DNA from: Streptomyces beihaiensis
GTDB taxonomy: Bacteria > Actinomycetota > Actinomycetes > Streptomycetales > Streptomycetaceae
DNA length: 64,000 nucleotides
Direction: 5' to 3'
Assembly (NCBI RefSeq): GCF_026274175.1
Contig: NZ_JAPHNL010000146.1
Coordinates: forward strand, 1-64,000
The position numbers and the translations under genes are program-made. The notes under the pieces were generated by a model that did no database searches, was not told the DNA's origin, and saw only the letters and a list, made by a program, of their open reading frames with translations. Each line of letters begins with the position of its first letter. Position 1 is the first letter of the stretch. Positions 24,953-33,663 of this stretch are shown piece after piece.

Positions 24953-25893
24953 TGCGCCATCGCCTCCTGGGCGGTCTGCGTCGAGGGGGCGGACGCCGCG
25001 TCCTCCGCGGCGGTGATGGCCACGAAGGCCTGTTCGAGACCGAGGCCCGCGACCTCCAGGTTGCGGGGGTAGACACCGAGCCCGTACAGCGCGTGCACGG
25101 TCGCGTCGGCGTCGGTGGACTGGAGTCGGACGGTCTGACCCGACACGTCGATGGTGGTGAGGAACGGCAGGGAGCGCATCGCCTGCTCGTCGATGGCGCC
25201 CTCCAGGTCGAAGGAGACCCGGCGGGCGCCCGCCTTCGCCTTGATCTCGGCGGCCGTGCCGTCGGCGAGGAGGCGGCCTCGGTGCAGCACGAGGACGCGG
25301 TCGGCGATGGCGTCCGCCTCTTCCAGGTAGTGCGTGGCGAACAGCACCGTGCGCCCCTGATCGGCCTGCTCGCGCATGGTCGCCCAGAACGCCTGGCGGG
25401 CCGAGACGTCCATGCCGGTGGTCGGCTCGTCGAGGACGATCAGGTCGCTGTCGCCCGCGGTCGCCATGGCGAACCGGACGCGCTGCTCCTGGCCGCCGGA
25501 GAGCTTGTTGACCTTGCGGTCGGCGATCTGCGTGATGCCCGCGCGGGAGAGCACGTCGCCGACGGGGTACGCGCGGGGGTGCAGGTCACAGGTGAGGCGG
25601 ACCAGCTCGCCGACCGTCACCTCGTCCATCAGGCCGCCGCTCTGGAGCATCGCGCCGACCCGGCCGGCCACGATCGCCTCGCGCGGGCTCGCGCCGAAGA
25701 CCCGGACGGTGCCGGTGTCCGCGGGGCGCAGGCCGAGCAGCAGGTCGAGCGAGGTGGACTTGCCGGCGCCGTTCGGACCGAGCAGGGCGACGGTCTGACC
25801 GGGGTACAGCTCAAGGCTGAGGTCGTCGACCGCCTTGACGGTGCCGTAGGTCTTCCCGACCCCGGCGAAGGTGACCACTGCGTCTGTGTTCAT
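24949..25893 (-). CDS. ABC exporter ATPase
   Basis: The protein has 314 residues. Walker A is GPNGAGKST, the signature is KLSGGQEQRVR, Walker B is LIVLDEPTTGMD, and the switch histidine is in LFATHYLEEAD. The C-terminal DUF4162-like region (VSFDLEGAIDEQAMRSLP) is common in drug-exporter ATPases. ATG 25893 is used; another ATG three codons upstream is possible. It heads the operon ATPase, permease, kinase, regulator with every junction overlapping or nearly so. The 36-bp palindrome lies 50-85 bases upstream. Confidence 0.94.
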   Translation of the reverse strand: MNTDAVVTFAGVGKTYGTVKAVDDLSLELYPGQTVALLGPNGAGKSTSLDLLLGLRPADTGTVRVFGASPREAIVAGRVGAMLQSGGLMDEVTVGELVRLTCDLHPRAYPVGDVLSRAGITQIADRKVNKLSGGQEQRVRFAMATAGDSDLIVLDEPTTGMDVSARQAFWATMREQADQGRTVLFATHYLEEADAIADRVLVLHRGRLLADGTAAEIKAKAGARRVSFDLEGAIDEQAMRSLPFLTTIDVSGQTVRLQSTDADATVHALYGLGVYPRNLEVAGLGLEQAFVAITAAEDAASAPSTQTAQEAMAQ

Positions 25894-25942
25894 ACCCGCC
25901 ATGGTGGCCGTTCGGGGCGCGCGCCCGGCAGTGTCCGCAGTC

Positions 25943-25978
25943 GTGCGTCCCGCATGACAGATGTCATACGGGACGCAC
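25943..25978. promoter_or_regulatory. 36-bp palindromic operator upstream of the exporter/two-component operon
   Basis: Arms GTGCGTCCCG-C-ATGACA and TGTCAT-A-CGGGACGCAC are inverted around a central GA, with 16 of 17 arm positions symmetric. The inner ATGACAGATGTCAT looks like a regulator dimer site. It lies upstream of the ATPase start, where autoregulation by the encoded response regulator is the simplest reading. Confidence 0.75.
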
Positions 25979-26040
25979 GCCGAGGGGGATCGCGCTTCCG
26001 TCGAGGGCGTACGCCCCGCCGGCCCCCTCCCTGACGGTCC

Positions 26041-26108
26041 TGGTTCGGGTTCGTCCGTGGTTCGGGTTCGCCCCTGGTTCGGGTGCGTCCCTAGTTCGGG
26101 TTCGTCGG
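26041..26108. repeat. four tandem copies of a 17-bp repeat spanning a stop codon
   Basis: TGGTTCGGGTTCGTCCG and variants start at 26041, 26058, 26075 and 26092. The last copy contains the TAG stop (26091-26093) and the final Thr-Asn-Pro-Asn codons of the gene at 26091-28271, so the array probably arose by duplication of the gene end. Confidence 0.9.
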
Positions 26109-28271
26109 GATGACGGCGTTCCGGTTGATGGTGCTCAGCAACGCCTGGCGCAGAGCCACGTACACGTCCTCGGGGGTGACGGGCGTCTTCTTTCCGGTGC
26201 CGCGTGTGATCAGCACGCCGTCGAAGGTCTTTCCGTAGAGTCCCTTGAGCGCGTTCAGGTCCGGGCTGTCGACGAGTTTGCCGTTGACGGCCTTCACCCT
26301 GAGGAATTTCCACAGGGAGTTCTGCGGGCTGAACTCGATGGCGTGGGTGGCGTCCGTGCGCACGGAGACGTTGGCCGACATCGCGGGTTTCCCGAATGCC
26401 TTCATCTCCCGGTCGACCTCGGCGTCGGAGATCGTCGGCTTCCGTGTCGTCGTGGCCATCTTGACCGGGGTGCTGCTGCCGGTCTCGACCTGCGTGCGGT
26501 ACGCCTGGGTGACGGCGGACGCCGACTCGGCCACGTCGACGCCCTTGCCCGCCTTGCCGTAGACGGCGACGGCCTTGCCGGGGACGAACTTGATCGTGCC
26601 GTCGCTGGAGGAGACCGCACCGCCCGCCGCCTGCTGGATCGCCGCGTCGAGTTTCTCCGCGTCGACCGGCATGACCGGGTCGACGACCCGCTGCTTGCCG
26701 AAGAGCGAGCCGATCACCGAGACCGGGTTGTAGTCGCTGGTCGCGGCCGCCGCGACGGTGGCCGTCGTGTCGAGCGAGAGCCCTGCCTGGTCGGGCCTGA
26801 GCTGGACCGTCTTGCCGTCCACGTCGAGCTTGAGCGGCTCGTGGGAGCGCTTGCCGAGCGTGTCCTCCAGCTTGGCGGTCGCCTGGTCGCGGGTGCCGCC
26901 GCCGATGTCGACGCCGAACACGGTGGTGCCCTTGGGCACGTCGGAGTGGTTCATCAGCAGCCCCGCGCCGTACGCGACACCGGCCACGCCGACCACGCCC
27001 ACGCCGAGCAGCACCAGTTTGTTGCGGCCCTTCTTCTTTTTCTTCCCCGCGGACTCGGCCGGTGCGCTCTGCACCGGGTCCGGCAGCTTCGGCGGTGTGT
27101 GCGGGGTGGGGGTGCGGCCGCCGGATGCGGTCGGGCCCACGGGGCCGCCCGCGCCACCCGGACCGCCGGAGCCACCGGAGCCACCGGAAGCGGGGACGAC
27201 CGGGATGCCGCTGGTGAGCGTGTCGCCGGAGACGTTGTCCACCAAGCCGGACGGGGCCGGTCCGCCCGGCGCGGGGGCGGGCTTCTGCGGCGTGAGGATC
27301 GCGGTGTCGTCGCTCATCCGGGGCGGCATCTGGCCACCGGGCACCGGCGGGTTGGGCGCGAGCGGCGGCACCATCGGGCCGTCGCCCGTGGCCGGACCCG
27401 TCGTGGGCCCGATGGGACCGGCCGGGCCACGCCGGCCCGGGTCGCGGTCGCCCCGCTCGTCCGGGTCTCCGGAGAAGTACGGGAGGTCGCTGCGCTGCGC
27501 GTCACCGGGGCGGTCCTGCCGGTCGCGGGCCGCGCCGCCGCCGAGCGGACCGGCGTCGAGCACGCCCGACATGTCGTACCCGCCGGTCCCCGGGCCCGCT
27601 CCCGGGCCGAGGCCGGAGCCCGAACCGCCGGACGGGGCGCCGCCGTTGCCTCCGCCCTGCCCACCGGCACCGCCTCCGAAGGGCGAACCGGAACCGGAAC
27701 CAGAAGCGGAAGCGGAAGCGGAACCTGAAACGGAACCCGAACCGGAACCAGCGGCACGCGGCGTCGCGGGCTTGCGCGGGGAGAACCAGTCGCTGGTCTT
27801 CTCCTCCCGCTGCGACGCGCCGCCGCCCGCGCCACCGGCACCGCCCGTGCCGCCGGAACCGGCGGCGGAAGCGGAAGCCGCGGCGGAGCCCGTCCCCGGC
27901 TCCCCCGCCGCGTACGCGGCGAGCGCGGAGGGGCGGCCGCCGGACGTGGTGGTGGACGGGTCCTGGTAGCCGTCCTGGGCGGGGGCCGCGTCGATGTCGC
28001 TCGCGGGCGGCGCCTCGGCCTCGCCCATCGGCGTGCGCATCACGACCGGCGGGATGGGACGGGAGCCGGGGATGTTGATCCGGATCCGCGTCGTCAGCGT
28101 GGTCTCGGTCTTGGGGGCGTCCGGGTCGCCCTGGTCCGACGGGGGCACCGGACCGGCGGCACCGGACGTCGCACCCTGCGCGGGCGTGCCGTACGGGGGC
28201 GTCCCCGAGGGGTACGCGTCGGCGCCGCGCCCCTGGGGCCCGGAGGACGAACTGTCAGTTTCACGACTCAA
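26091..28271 (-). CDS. long disordered membrane protein with C-terminal PG_binding_4-like repeats
   Basis: The protein has 726 residues. The first 400 or so are Gly/Ser/Pro-rich and low complexity, with a Lys cluster (GKKKKKGRNK) before one membrane helix (LVLLGVGVVGVAGVAYGAGL, about 417-440). The extracellular part has two related segments with the YoaR/VanW-associated peptidoglycan-binding pattern: TTVFGVDIGGGTRDQATAKL and DVYVALRQALL at the far end. No YkuD or VanW catalytic domain follows. A cell-wall-binding role is inferred. TTG 28271 is preferred over an upstream GTG at 28343 because GGGAGAA lies before it and SRETDSSSSGPQG begins there. Confidence 0.8.
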   Translation of the reverse strand: MSRETDSSSSGPQGRGADAYPSGTPPYGTPAQGATSGAAGPVPPSDQGDPDAPKTETTLTTRIRINIPGSRPIPPVVMRTPMGEAEAPPASDIDAAPAQDGYQDPSTTTSGGRPSALAAYAAGEPGTGSAAASASAAGSGGTGGAGGAGGGASQREEKTSDWFSPRKPATPRAAGSGSGSVSGSASASASGSGSGSPFGGGAGGQGGGNGGAPSGGSGSGLGPGAGPGTGGYDMSGVLDAGPLGGGAARDRQDRPGDAQRSDLPYFSGDPDERGDRDPGRRGPAGPIGPTTGPATGDGPMVPPLAPNPPVPGGQMPPRMSDDTAILTPQKPAPAPGGPAPSGLVDNVSGDTLTSGIPVVPASGGSGGSGGPGGAGGPVGPTASGGRTPTPHTPPKLPDPVQSAPAESAGKKKKKGRNKLVLLGVGVVGVAGVAYGAGLLMNHSDVPKGTTVFGVDIGGGTRDQATAKLEDTLGKRSHEPLKLDVDGKTVQLRPDQAGLSLDTTATVAAAATSDYNPVSVIGSLFGKQRVVDPVMPVDAEKLDAAIQQAAGGAVSSSDGTIKFVPGKAVAVYGKAGKGVDVAESASAVTQAYRTQVETGSSTPVKMATTTRKPTISDAEVDREMKAFGKPAMSANVSVRTDATHAIEFSPQNSLWKFLRVKAVNGKLVDSPDLNALKGLYGKTFDGVLITRGTGKKTPVTPEDVYVALRQALLSTINRNAVIPTNPN

Positions 28272-28424
28272 AGCAGGTTCTCCCGGTTGGCTCCGCCGCC
28301 CGTCTCGACCTCGCGCGGGCTGCTCGGCGGCGCGCACCACCATACTGGCCGCCGCGGGGACTCAACGTGCGCCGGACGACGAATCCCTTGCGAGGCCGGG
28401 CAGACGACCGCCCAAAGTGTTATG

Positions 28425-28901
28425 TCACTTCCCAAGTCGGGCGGCGGACGCGGGCGGTTGTCCCGCGAACCCGAGGGTGGCGCACATCACAGCCACGATC
28501 ATTCCGCCGAGGATGTAGAGATAGGACCCCGCCCCGGCACCGAACATGAAGTCGCCCTCGGGCCGGCCCGCGGTGAGCAGGATGACCGTGACGAACCAGC
28601 CCACCGCGGACGCCACGGCCCCCGACCGGCCGCGGGTCAGCAGCGCACCGCCGAGGAAGAGTCCGGCCGCTCCGGCGAGCGCGAGCAGCAACCCGCCGGG
28701 GAACCAGCCCGCTTGGACGAGTGTCCCCGCCGCGCCCACCACGGCGCCCAGCGCGACCAGCACGAGGACCGTGGCCACCCGCCCCGGAGTGAGCCAGCTG
28801 CCGATGGGGCGGGCGAGGAGGCTGCCGTCGCCGTACACCACCGTGGGTGCGGGGGACGCGGCCCTCTTGCGGTCACCGCTGTTGCCCTTGTCCGCGCTCA
28901 T
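28425..28901 (-). CDS. membrane protein coupled to mshB (DUF6113-like)
   Basis: The protein has 158 residues with four hydrophobic helices (for example VATVLVLVALGAVVGAAGTL and YLYILGGMIVAVMCATLGFA). Its ATG overlaps the mshB stop as TGATG, so translation is coupled. I associate this type with the DUF6113 label but cannot verify it. Function is unknown; the constant position behind mshB suggests a link to mycothiol metabolism or simply shared expression. A GTG one codon upstream is an alternative start. Confidence 0.78.
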   Translation of the reverse strand: MSADKGNSGDRKRAASPAPTVVYGDGSLLARPIGSWLTPGRVATVLVLVALGAVVGAAGTLVQAGWFPGGLLLALAGAAGLFLGGALLTRGRSGAVASAVGWFVTVILLTAGRPEGDFMFGAGAGSYLYILGGMIVAVMCATLGFAGQPPASAARLGK

Positions 28902-29791
28902 CACGCGCTCACTCCCTCGAACAGGTCCTTCTCGTAGGCCGATCCGGGCTCGCCCCGGACCAACTCGTAGTACTCGATGTCGAACAGCGGCTGCGCGAGC
29001 CGGTTGGAGAGGGCGAAGACGGGGAGGGTGTCCGCGACCGCGACCTGTGTGACGTGGGCGCGCATCGCGGCCGTCTTGCGTTCGGCGTACGGCCGTCCGT
29101 CGATCTCCGCGGTGATCCGCTCGTCGTCGACGACGCCCGGCACGTCGTCCACCGCCGCGGCCACGTCGAACGGGGTACGCCCGAGCACACTCGCCAGCCA
29201 GTGGAACCGCTCCGTGACCACGGTGCGCGGCGCCCGGTTCCAGTAGATCTTGGCGATGGCGTACGGGTCGCCGAGGTCGCGGCGGAAGGCCGGCTCGGCG
29301 GCGAGTTCGGCGGCGCGCATGGCGACGCGGTGCGCCTTGATGTGGTCGGGGTGGCCGTAGCCGCCGTGCGGGTCGTAGGTGACCAGTACCTGCGGGCGGA
29401 CCTCTCGGACGACGGCCACCAGGTGAGCGGCGGCTTCGTCGAGGTCGGCCGACCAGAAGGAGCCGGGCCGGTCGTTCTGCTCGGCGCCCATCATCCCGGA
29501 GTCGCGGAACCGGCCGGGACCGCCGAGGAAGCGGTGGTCGGTGACGCCCAGCTCCTTCATCGCGGCGGTCAGCTCACCGATGCGGTGGGGGCCGAGCAGG
29601 TCCTCGCGATCCGGTGCGAGATGGGCCAGTTCATCCGGAATGACCTCACCCTCTTCGCCGAGCGTGCAGGTCACGAGTGTGACGTGGGCACCCTCGGCGG
29701 CGTACTTGGCCATGGTGGCGCCGTTGTTGATCGACTCGTCATCGGGATGCGCGTGCACGAGCAGCAGGCGACGGCCGGGCAGTTCGGTCAT
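28901..29791 (-). CDS. mshB: mycothiol biosynthesis deacetylase MshB
   Basis: The protein has 296 residues of the PIG-L/LmbE deacetylase fold. The zinc motif AHPDDE gives His15 and Asp18 with the third ligand in GGYGHPDH near residue 149. [22 protein letters not shown] is the typical MshB C-terminus. It removes acetate from GlcNAc-inositol to give GlcN-inositol, the acceptor for cysteine in mycothiol synthesis. A TAGGCT box lies exactly six bases before the ATG and no ribosome site is visible, so the transcript is probably leaderless. Confidence 0.95.
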   Translation of the reverse strand: MTELPGRRLLLVHAHPDDESINNGATMAKYAAEGAHVTLVTCTLGEEGEVIPDELAHLAPDREDLLGPHRIGELTAAMKELGVTDHRFLGGPGRFRDSGMMGAEQNDRPGSFWSADLDEAAAHLVAVVREVRPQVLVTYDPHGGYGHPDHIKAHRVAMRAAELAAEPAFRRDLGDPYAIAKIYWNRAPRTVVTERFHWLASVLGRTPFDVAAAVDDVPGVVDDERITAEIDGRPYAERKTAAMRAHVTQVAVADTLPVFALSNRLAQPLFDIEYYELVRGEPGSAYEKDLFEGVSA

Positions 29792-29797
29792 GTCCCC

Positions 29798-29803
29798 AGC
29801 CTA
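29798..29803 (-). promoter_or_regulatory. TAGGCT -10 box, leaderless promoter of mshB
   Basis: On the minus strand TAGGCT is followed by six bases (GGGGAC) and the mshB ATG. Confidence 0.6.
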
Positions 29804-29840
29804 GAACCCGCGGACGGGGACCCCGTCACCTGTCACCCGC

Positions 29841-29897
29841 CACCTACCGCCCGCCGCCTGTCCCCGGACACCCGGCACCTACCACCCGCCGCCTGTC
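29841..29897. repeat. 22-bp direct repeat pair
   Basis: The segments 29841-29862 and 29876-29897 are identical at 21 of 22 positions (core CCCGCCGCCTGTC), start to start 35 bases apart. They sit between mshB and the small membrane protein gene. Confidence 0.75.
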
Positions 29898-29908
29898 ACG
29901 GCGGGGAT

Positions 29909-30103
29909 CTAGAACTTGATGCTGCCGACCATGTCCGCCACGTTGGTCGTCAGGTTGGAGATCGTCGGAGCCACGGAGGAGCTCGCCAGGTAGAAGCCGA
30001 GGAGCACGCAGATGACCGCGTGCCCGGCCTTGAGGCCCGACTTCTTGATCAGGATGAAGACGATGATCGCGAACAGCACCACGGCCGAGATCGAGAGTGC
30101 CAC
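29909..30103 (-). CDS. 64-residue two-helix membrane protein
   Basis: The protein begins MALSISAVVLFAIIVFILIKK and has a second hydrophobic segment AVICVLLGFYLASSSVAPT, then a polar tail ending VGSIKF. No enzyme motif is present. It is reminiscent of small conserved Streptomyces membrane proteins of unknown role. The GTG start has GGAAGGGG seven bases upstream, which supports real translation. It stands alone between mshB (same strand) and the divergent peptidase gene. Confidence 0.82.
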   Translation of the reverse strand: MALSISAVVLFAIIVFILIKKSGLKAGHAVICVLLGFYLASSSVAPTISNLTTNVADMVGSIKF

Positions 30104-30287
30104 AGCGGTCCCCTTCCGAAGTGATCCGTGACCCGTGATCCGGTCGCCGCCCGTGACCCGGCCGCCGACGGATGTCTACCCAACACAGCGCTACGCATCA
30201 TAACTATCCGTCGTCGCGCATGAGTCGTCGCGAGGGAGCATCGGGGGCGGCCAGGAGCGCAGGGGGGCGCATGGTCGACTTCCCCCC

Positions 30288-30293
30288 TAGGCT
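30288..30293 (+). promoter_or_regulatory. TAGGCT -10 box, leaderless promoter of the S9 peptidase
   Basis: TAGGCT, then six bases (GCACGG), then ATG at 30300. No ribosome site is present in the interval. Confidence 0.6.
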
Positions 30294-30299
30294 GCACGG

Positions 30300-32462
30300 A
30301 TGACCAGCGAGACGCCCGGCGGAACCGGACACAGCGGACAGAGCGAGACGTACTCCTTCCCGCGGCAGCACGCGCGTACACAGCGGTTCACGCTCGGGGC
30401 GCCGCGGGCGTTCACGGTGGCGCCCGACGGCGAACGCGTCGTCTTCCTGAGGTCGTCGTCGGGGACCGACCGGGCAGGCGCCCTGTGGGTGCTCGACGTG
30501 GCGAGCGGTCGGGAGCGGCCGGCGGCCGACCCGGCGGCGCTGCTCGGCGGCACGGCCGAGCGGCTCTCGGCCGCCGAGCGGGCCCGGCGCGAGCGCAGCC
30601 GCGAGGGCGGCGCGGGCATCGTCGGGTACGGGACGGACGCGGCGGTCGAGCTGGCCGCGTTCTCGCTGTCCGGGCGGCTCTTCACGGCCGAGCTGCGCGC
30701 GGGCACCGCGCGCGGGCTGCCCACCGTCGGCCCGGTCATCGACCCGCGCCCCTCCCCCGACGGCCGGCACATCGCCTACGTCGCCAAGGGCGCGCTGCGC
30801 GTCGTGGGCGCCGAGGGCGAGGACGACCGCGCGCTGGCCGAGCCGGAGAGCGACACGGTGACGTACGGGCTCGCCGAGTTCATCGCGGCCGAGGAGATGT
30901 CCCGCGGGCGCGGCTTTTGGTGGTCGCCCGACTCGGACCGGCTCCTGGTCGCCCGCGCCGACGACGCCGCGGTGCGCCGCTGGTGGATCGCCGACCCCGC
31001 GCACCCGGACCGCGAACCGGCGCGGGTCGCCTACCCGGCCGCCGGTACGCCCGACGCCGATGTGCGGCTCTTCGCGTACGCGCTCGACGGCAGCCGCACC
31101 GAGATCGTCTGGGACCGGGCCGCCTACCCGTACCTGGCCCGCGTCCACTGGTCGTCGGACGGCGCCCCGCTGCTCCTGGTCCAGGCCCGCGACCAGCGCA
31201 GCGCGCTGTACCTCGCGGTGGACGTCACCGACGGCTCGACGCGGATGGTCCACGCCGACGAGGACGACGCCTGGATCGAGCTGTTCCCGGGGGTGCCGTG
31301 CTGGTCGCCGAGCGGGCGGCTGGTGCGGATCGCGGACGAGGGCGGGGCCCGTGTGCTCGCGGTCGGCGAACGCCCGCTGACCGGGCCGCAGTTGCATGTG
31401 CGGGCCGTGCTCGACGTGGGCGACAGCGACGTGCTGGTGTCGGCGTCTGCGGGGGCGGACGCGGCGGCCCCCGAGACCGGCGAGATCCATGTGTACCGGG
31501 TCAACGAGCTGGGCGTGCAGCGCGTCTCCGCCGAGCCCGGCGTGCACTCGGCGGTCCGCTCCGGCACCGGCGACGGCGCGGTCACCGTCCTCGTATCGGC
31601 GACGCCCGACACGCCCGGCGCACGGGTGCGTGTGGAGCGGGACGGGAAGCATGTCGCGGACATCGCCTCGTACGCCGAGCGCCCGCTGCTGACCCCGCGT
31701 GTCACGCTCACCGAGGCCGCCGGCGTCCCGTGCGCCGTTCTGCTCCCCTCGTCGTACCAGGACGGGGACGGGCCGCTGCCGGTGCTGATGGATCCCTACG
31801 GCGGGCCGCACGGGCAGCGCGTCGTCGCCGCGCGCAACGCCCATCTGACGTCGCAGTGGTTCGCGGACCAGGGGTTCGCCGTGATCGTCGCGGACGGGCG
31901 GGGCACTCCGGGGATCTCGCCGGGGCGCGAGAAGGCCGTACGCGGTGACTTCACGGTCACCCTCGACGACCAGGTCACCGCCCTGCGGGCGCTGGCCGAC
32001 CGGTTCCCGCTCGACCTGTCGAAGGTCGCGATGCGCGGATGGTCGTACGGGGGATACCTGTCCGCGCTCGCGGTGCTGCGGCGGCCCGACGTCTTCCACG
32101 CGGGGATCGCGGGGGCGCCGGTGACGGACTGGCGGCTGTACGACACGCATTACACCGAGCGGTATCTGGGCGATCCGGGTGCCGCTCCCGAGGTCTACGC
32201 CCACAGTGGTCTCGTCACGGACGACGGTTTGTCCGAGGCGGCCCAGGCGCACCGGCCGATGCTGATCGTGCACGGGCTCGCCGACGACAACGTCGTGGTC
32301 GCCCACGCGCTGCGGCTGAGCTCCGCGCTGCTCGCGGACGGGCGGCCGCACGAGGTGCTGCCGTTGTCCGGGGTCACGCACATGACCCCGCAGGAACAGG
32401 TCGCCGAGAACCTGCTGCTGCTTCAGGTCGACTTCCTGAAGCGGTCGTTGGGACTCAGGTAG
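30300..32462 (+). CDS. prolyl oligopeptidase family S9 (dipeptidyl peptidase IV-like)
   Basis: The protein has 720 residues. A DPPIV-like beta-propeller (GERVVFLRSSSGTDRAG, SPDGRHIAYVAKGALRVVG, FWWSPDSDRLLVARADD) precedes the alpha/beta hydrolase domain. Ser582 in GWSYGGY is the nucleophile, an Asp in GLADDNVV and a His in GVTHMTP complete the triad. The Glu pair in YGLAEFIAAEEM is the DPPIV N-terminus-binding motif, so it probably removes X-Pro or X-Ala dipeptides. No signal peptide is seen, so it acts in the cytosol. Its product peptides would fit the neighbouring peptide uptake operons; that link is inference. A 14-bp hairpin follows the gene. Confidence 0.93.
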   Translation: MTSETPGGTGHSGQSETYSFPRQHARTQRFTLGAPRAFTVAPDGERVVFLRSSSGTDRAGALWVLDVASGRERPAADPAALLGGTAERLSAAERARRERSREGGAGIVGYGTDAAVELAAFSLSGRLFTAELRAGTARGLPTVGPVIDPRPSPDGRHIAYVAKGALRVVGAEGEDDRALAEPESDTVTYGLAEFIAAEEMSRGRGFWWSPDSDRLLVARADDAAVRRWWIADPAHPDREPARVAYPAAGTPDADVRLFAYALDGSRTEIVWDRAAYPYLARVHWSSDGAPLLLVQARDQRSALYLAVDVTDGSTRMVHADEDDAWIELFPGVPCWSPSGRLVRIADEGGARVLAVGERPLTGPQLHVRAVLDVGDSDVLVSASAGADAAAPETGEIHVYRVNELGVQRVSAEPGVHSAVRSGTGDGAVTVLVSATPDTPGARVRVERDGKHVADIASYAERPLLTPRVTLTEAAGVPCAVLLPSSYQDGDGPLPVLMDPYGGPHGQRVVAARNAHLTSQWFADQGFAVIVADGRGTPGISPGREKAVRGDFTVTLDDQVTALRALADRFPLDLSKVAMRGWSYGGYLSALAVLRRPDVFHAGIAGAPVTDWRLYDTHYTERYLGDPGAAPEVYAHSGLVTDDGLSEAAQAHRPMLIVHGLADDNVVVAHALRLSSALLADGRPHEVLPLSGVTHMTPQEQVAENLLLLQVDFLKRSLGLR

Positions 32463-32474
32463 CCCGAGACGGCG

Positions 32475-32510
32475 ACCGGGCCGGAGCGACGTGGTGCGCT
32501 CCGGCCCGGT
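32475..32510. terminator. bidirectional hairpin terminator
   Basis: ACCGGGCCGGAGCG pairs perfectly with CGCTCCGGCCCGGT over 14 bp around an eight-base loop. It lies between the peptidase gene (+) and the end of the first opp operon (-). Confidence 0.88.
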
Positions 32511-32613
32511 CCACGGCACCCGCACGGCCGTACGTTCCTCACTGTGGCCCGTTCGTATATCGGTGCCGCGTCGGGCGAGTTGCCCGTGTGTAAAGCCGGG
32601 TCCGGGCAGGGTG

Positions 32614-33663
32614 TCACTCCGACGGGACCACCTGCATCTCCTCCGCGAAGTGGCAGGACGACGGGTGGACCGCGGGGCCCTCGGCGCCGCGGAATGCCTC
32701 CGGCACGACGAGCAGCGGCACCTCGCGCGCACACCGTTCCTGCGCCTTCCAGCAGCGGGTGCGAAACGGGCAGCCGGAGGGCGGGTCGGCGGGCGAGGGG
32801 ACGTCGCCGTGCAGGATGATCCGCTCGCGGCGGTCGCGGGCGGACGGGTCCGGCACCGGGACGGCCGAGAGCAGGGCCTGCGTGTACGGGTGGGTCGGAT
32901 GGTCGTAGATCTCCGTGTCGGAGCCGATCTCGACGACGCGGCCCAGGTACATGACGCCGACCCGGTCGGAGATGTGCCGCACGATCGACAGGTCGTGGGC
33001 GATGAAGACGTACGACAGGTCGAACTCGCTCTGCAGGCCGTCCAGGAGGTTGACCACCTGGGCCTGCACCGACACGTCGAGCGCGGAGACCGGCTCGTCG
33101 GCGACGATGATCTCGGGGCGCAGCGCCAGGCCGCGGGCGATGCCGATGCGCTGGCGCTGGCCGCCGGAGAACTGGTGCGGATAGCGGTTGATGTACTCGG
33201 GGTTGAGGCCGACGACGTCGAGGAGGTCCTGCACCCGCTTGCGGCGGTCGCCCTTCGGCGCGACCTCGGGGTGGATCTCGTAGGGCTCCCCGATGATGTC
33301 GCCGACCGTCATGCGGGGGTTGAGCGAGGTGTACGGGTCCTGGAACACCATCTGGATGTTGCGGCGGACCGCCTTGAGGGCGCGGCCGGAGAGCTTGGTG
33401 ATGTCCTCGCCCTTGTACTTGATGGCTCCCGCGGTGGGGCGTTCCAGGTTGACGAGCATCTTCGCGACGGTCGACTTGCCGCAGCCCGACTCGCCGACGA
33501 TACCGAGCGTCTCGCCCTGCCGGAGGGTGAAGTCGACGCCGTCGACGGCCTTGACCGCGCCGATCTGCTTCTTGAAGAGGATGCCCTGGGTGAGCGGGTA
33601 GTGCTTGACGAGGCCGCTCACTTCGAGGATGGGCTCACCGGCGGGTTCACTGGTCTGCGGCAT
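32614..33663 (-). CDS. oppF: oligopeptide ABC transporter ATPase OppF, operon 1
   Basis: The protein has 349 residues. Walker [10 protein letters not shown], signature [16 protein letters not shown], Walker [14 protein letters not shown] and switch FIAHDLSIV are all present. The C-terminal oligopeptide/dipeptide domain has the cysteine set CPFRTRC...QERC...SSCHF that binds an iron-sulfur cluster in related transporters. It is the last gene of operon 1 and overlaps OppD by 17 bases. It is closely similar to the OppF of operon 2. Confidence 0.95.
   Translation of the reverse strand: MPQTSEPAGEPILEVSGLVKHYPLTQGILFKKQIGAVKAVDGVDFTLRQGETLGIVGESGCGKSTVAKMLVNLERPTAGAIKYKGEDITKLSGRALKAVRRNIQMVFQDPYTSLNPRMTVGDIIGEPYEIHPEVAPKGDRRKRVQDLLDVVGLNPEYINRYPHQFSGGQRQRIGIARGLALRPEIIVADEPVSALDVSVQAQVVNLLDGLQSEFDLSYVFIAHDLSIVRHISDRVGVMYLGRVVEIGSDTEIYDHPTHPYTQALLSAVPVPDPSARDRRERIILHGDVPSPADPPSGCPFRTRCWKAQERCAREVPLLVVPEAFRGAEGPAVHPSSCHFAEEMQVVPSE

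Noticed and set aside
24949-26313. Longer version of the exporter ATPase starting at 26313
   Set aside because: The extra N-terminus crosses the operator palindrome and the end of the next gene and lacks family similarity.
26091-28271. L,D-transpeptidase or VanW enzyme
   Set aside because: Only the associated peptidoglycan-binding-like segments are visible; the YkuD cysteine motif and the VanW core are absent.
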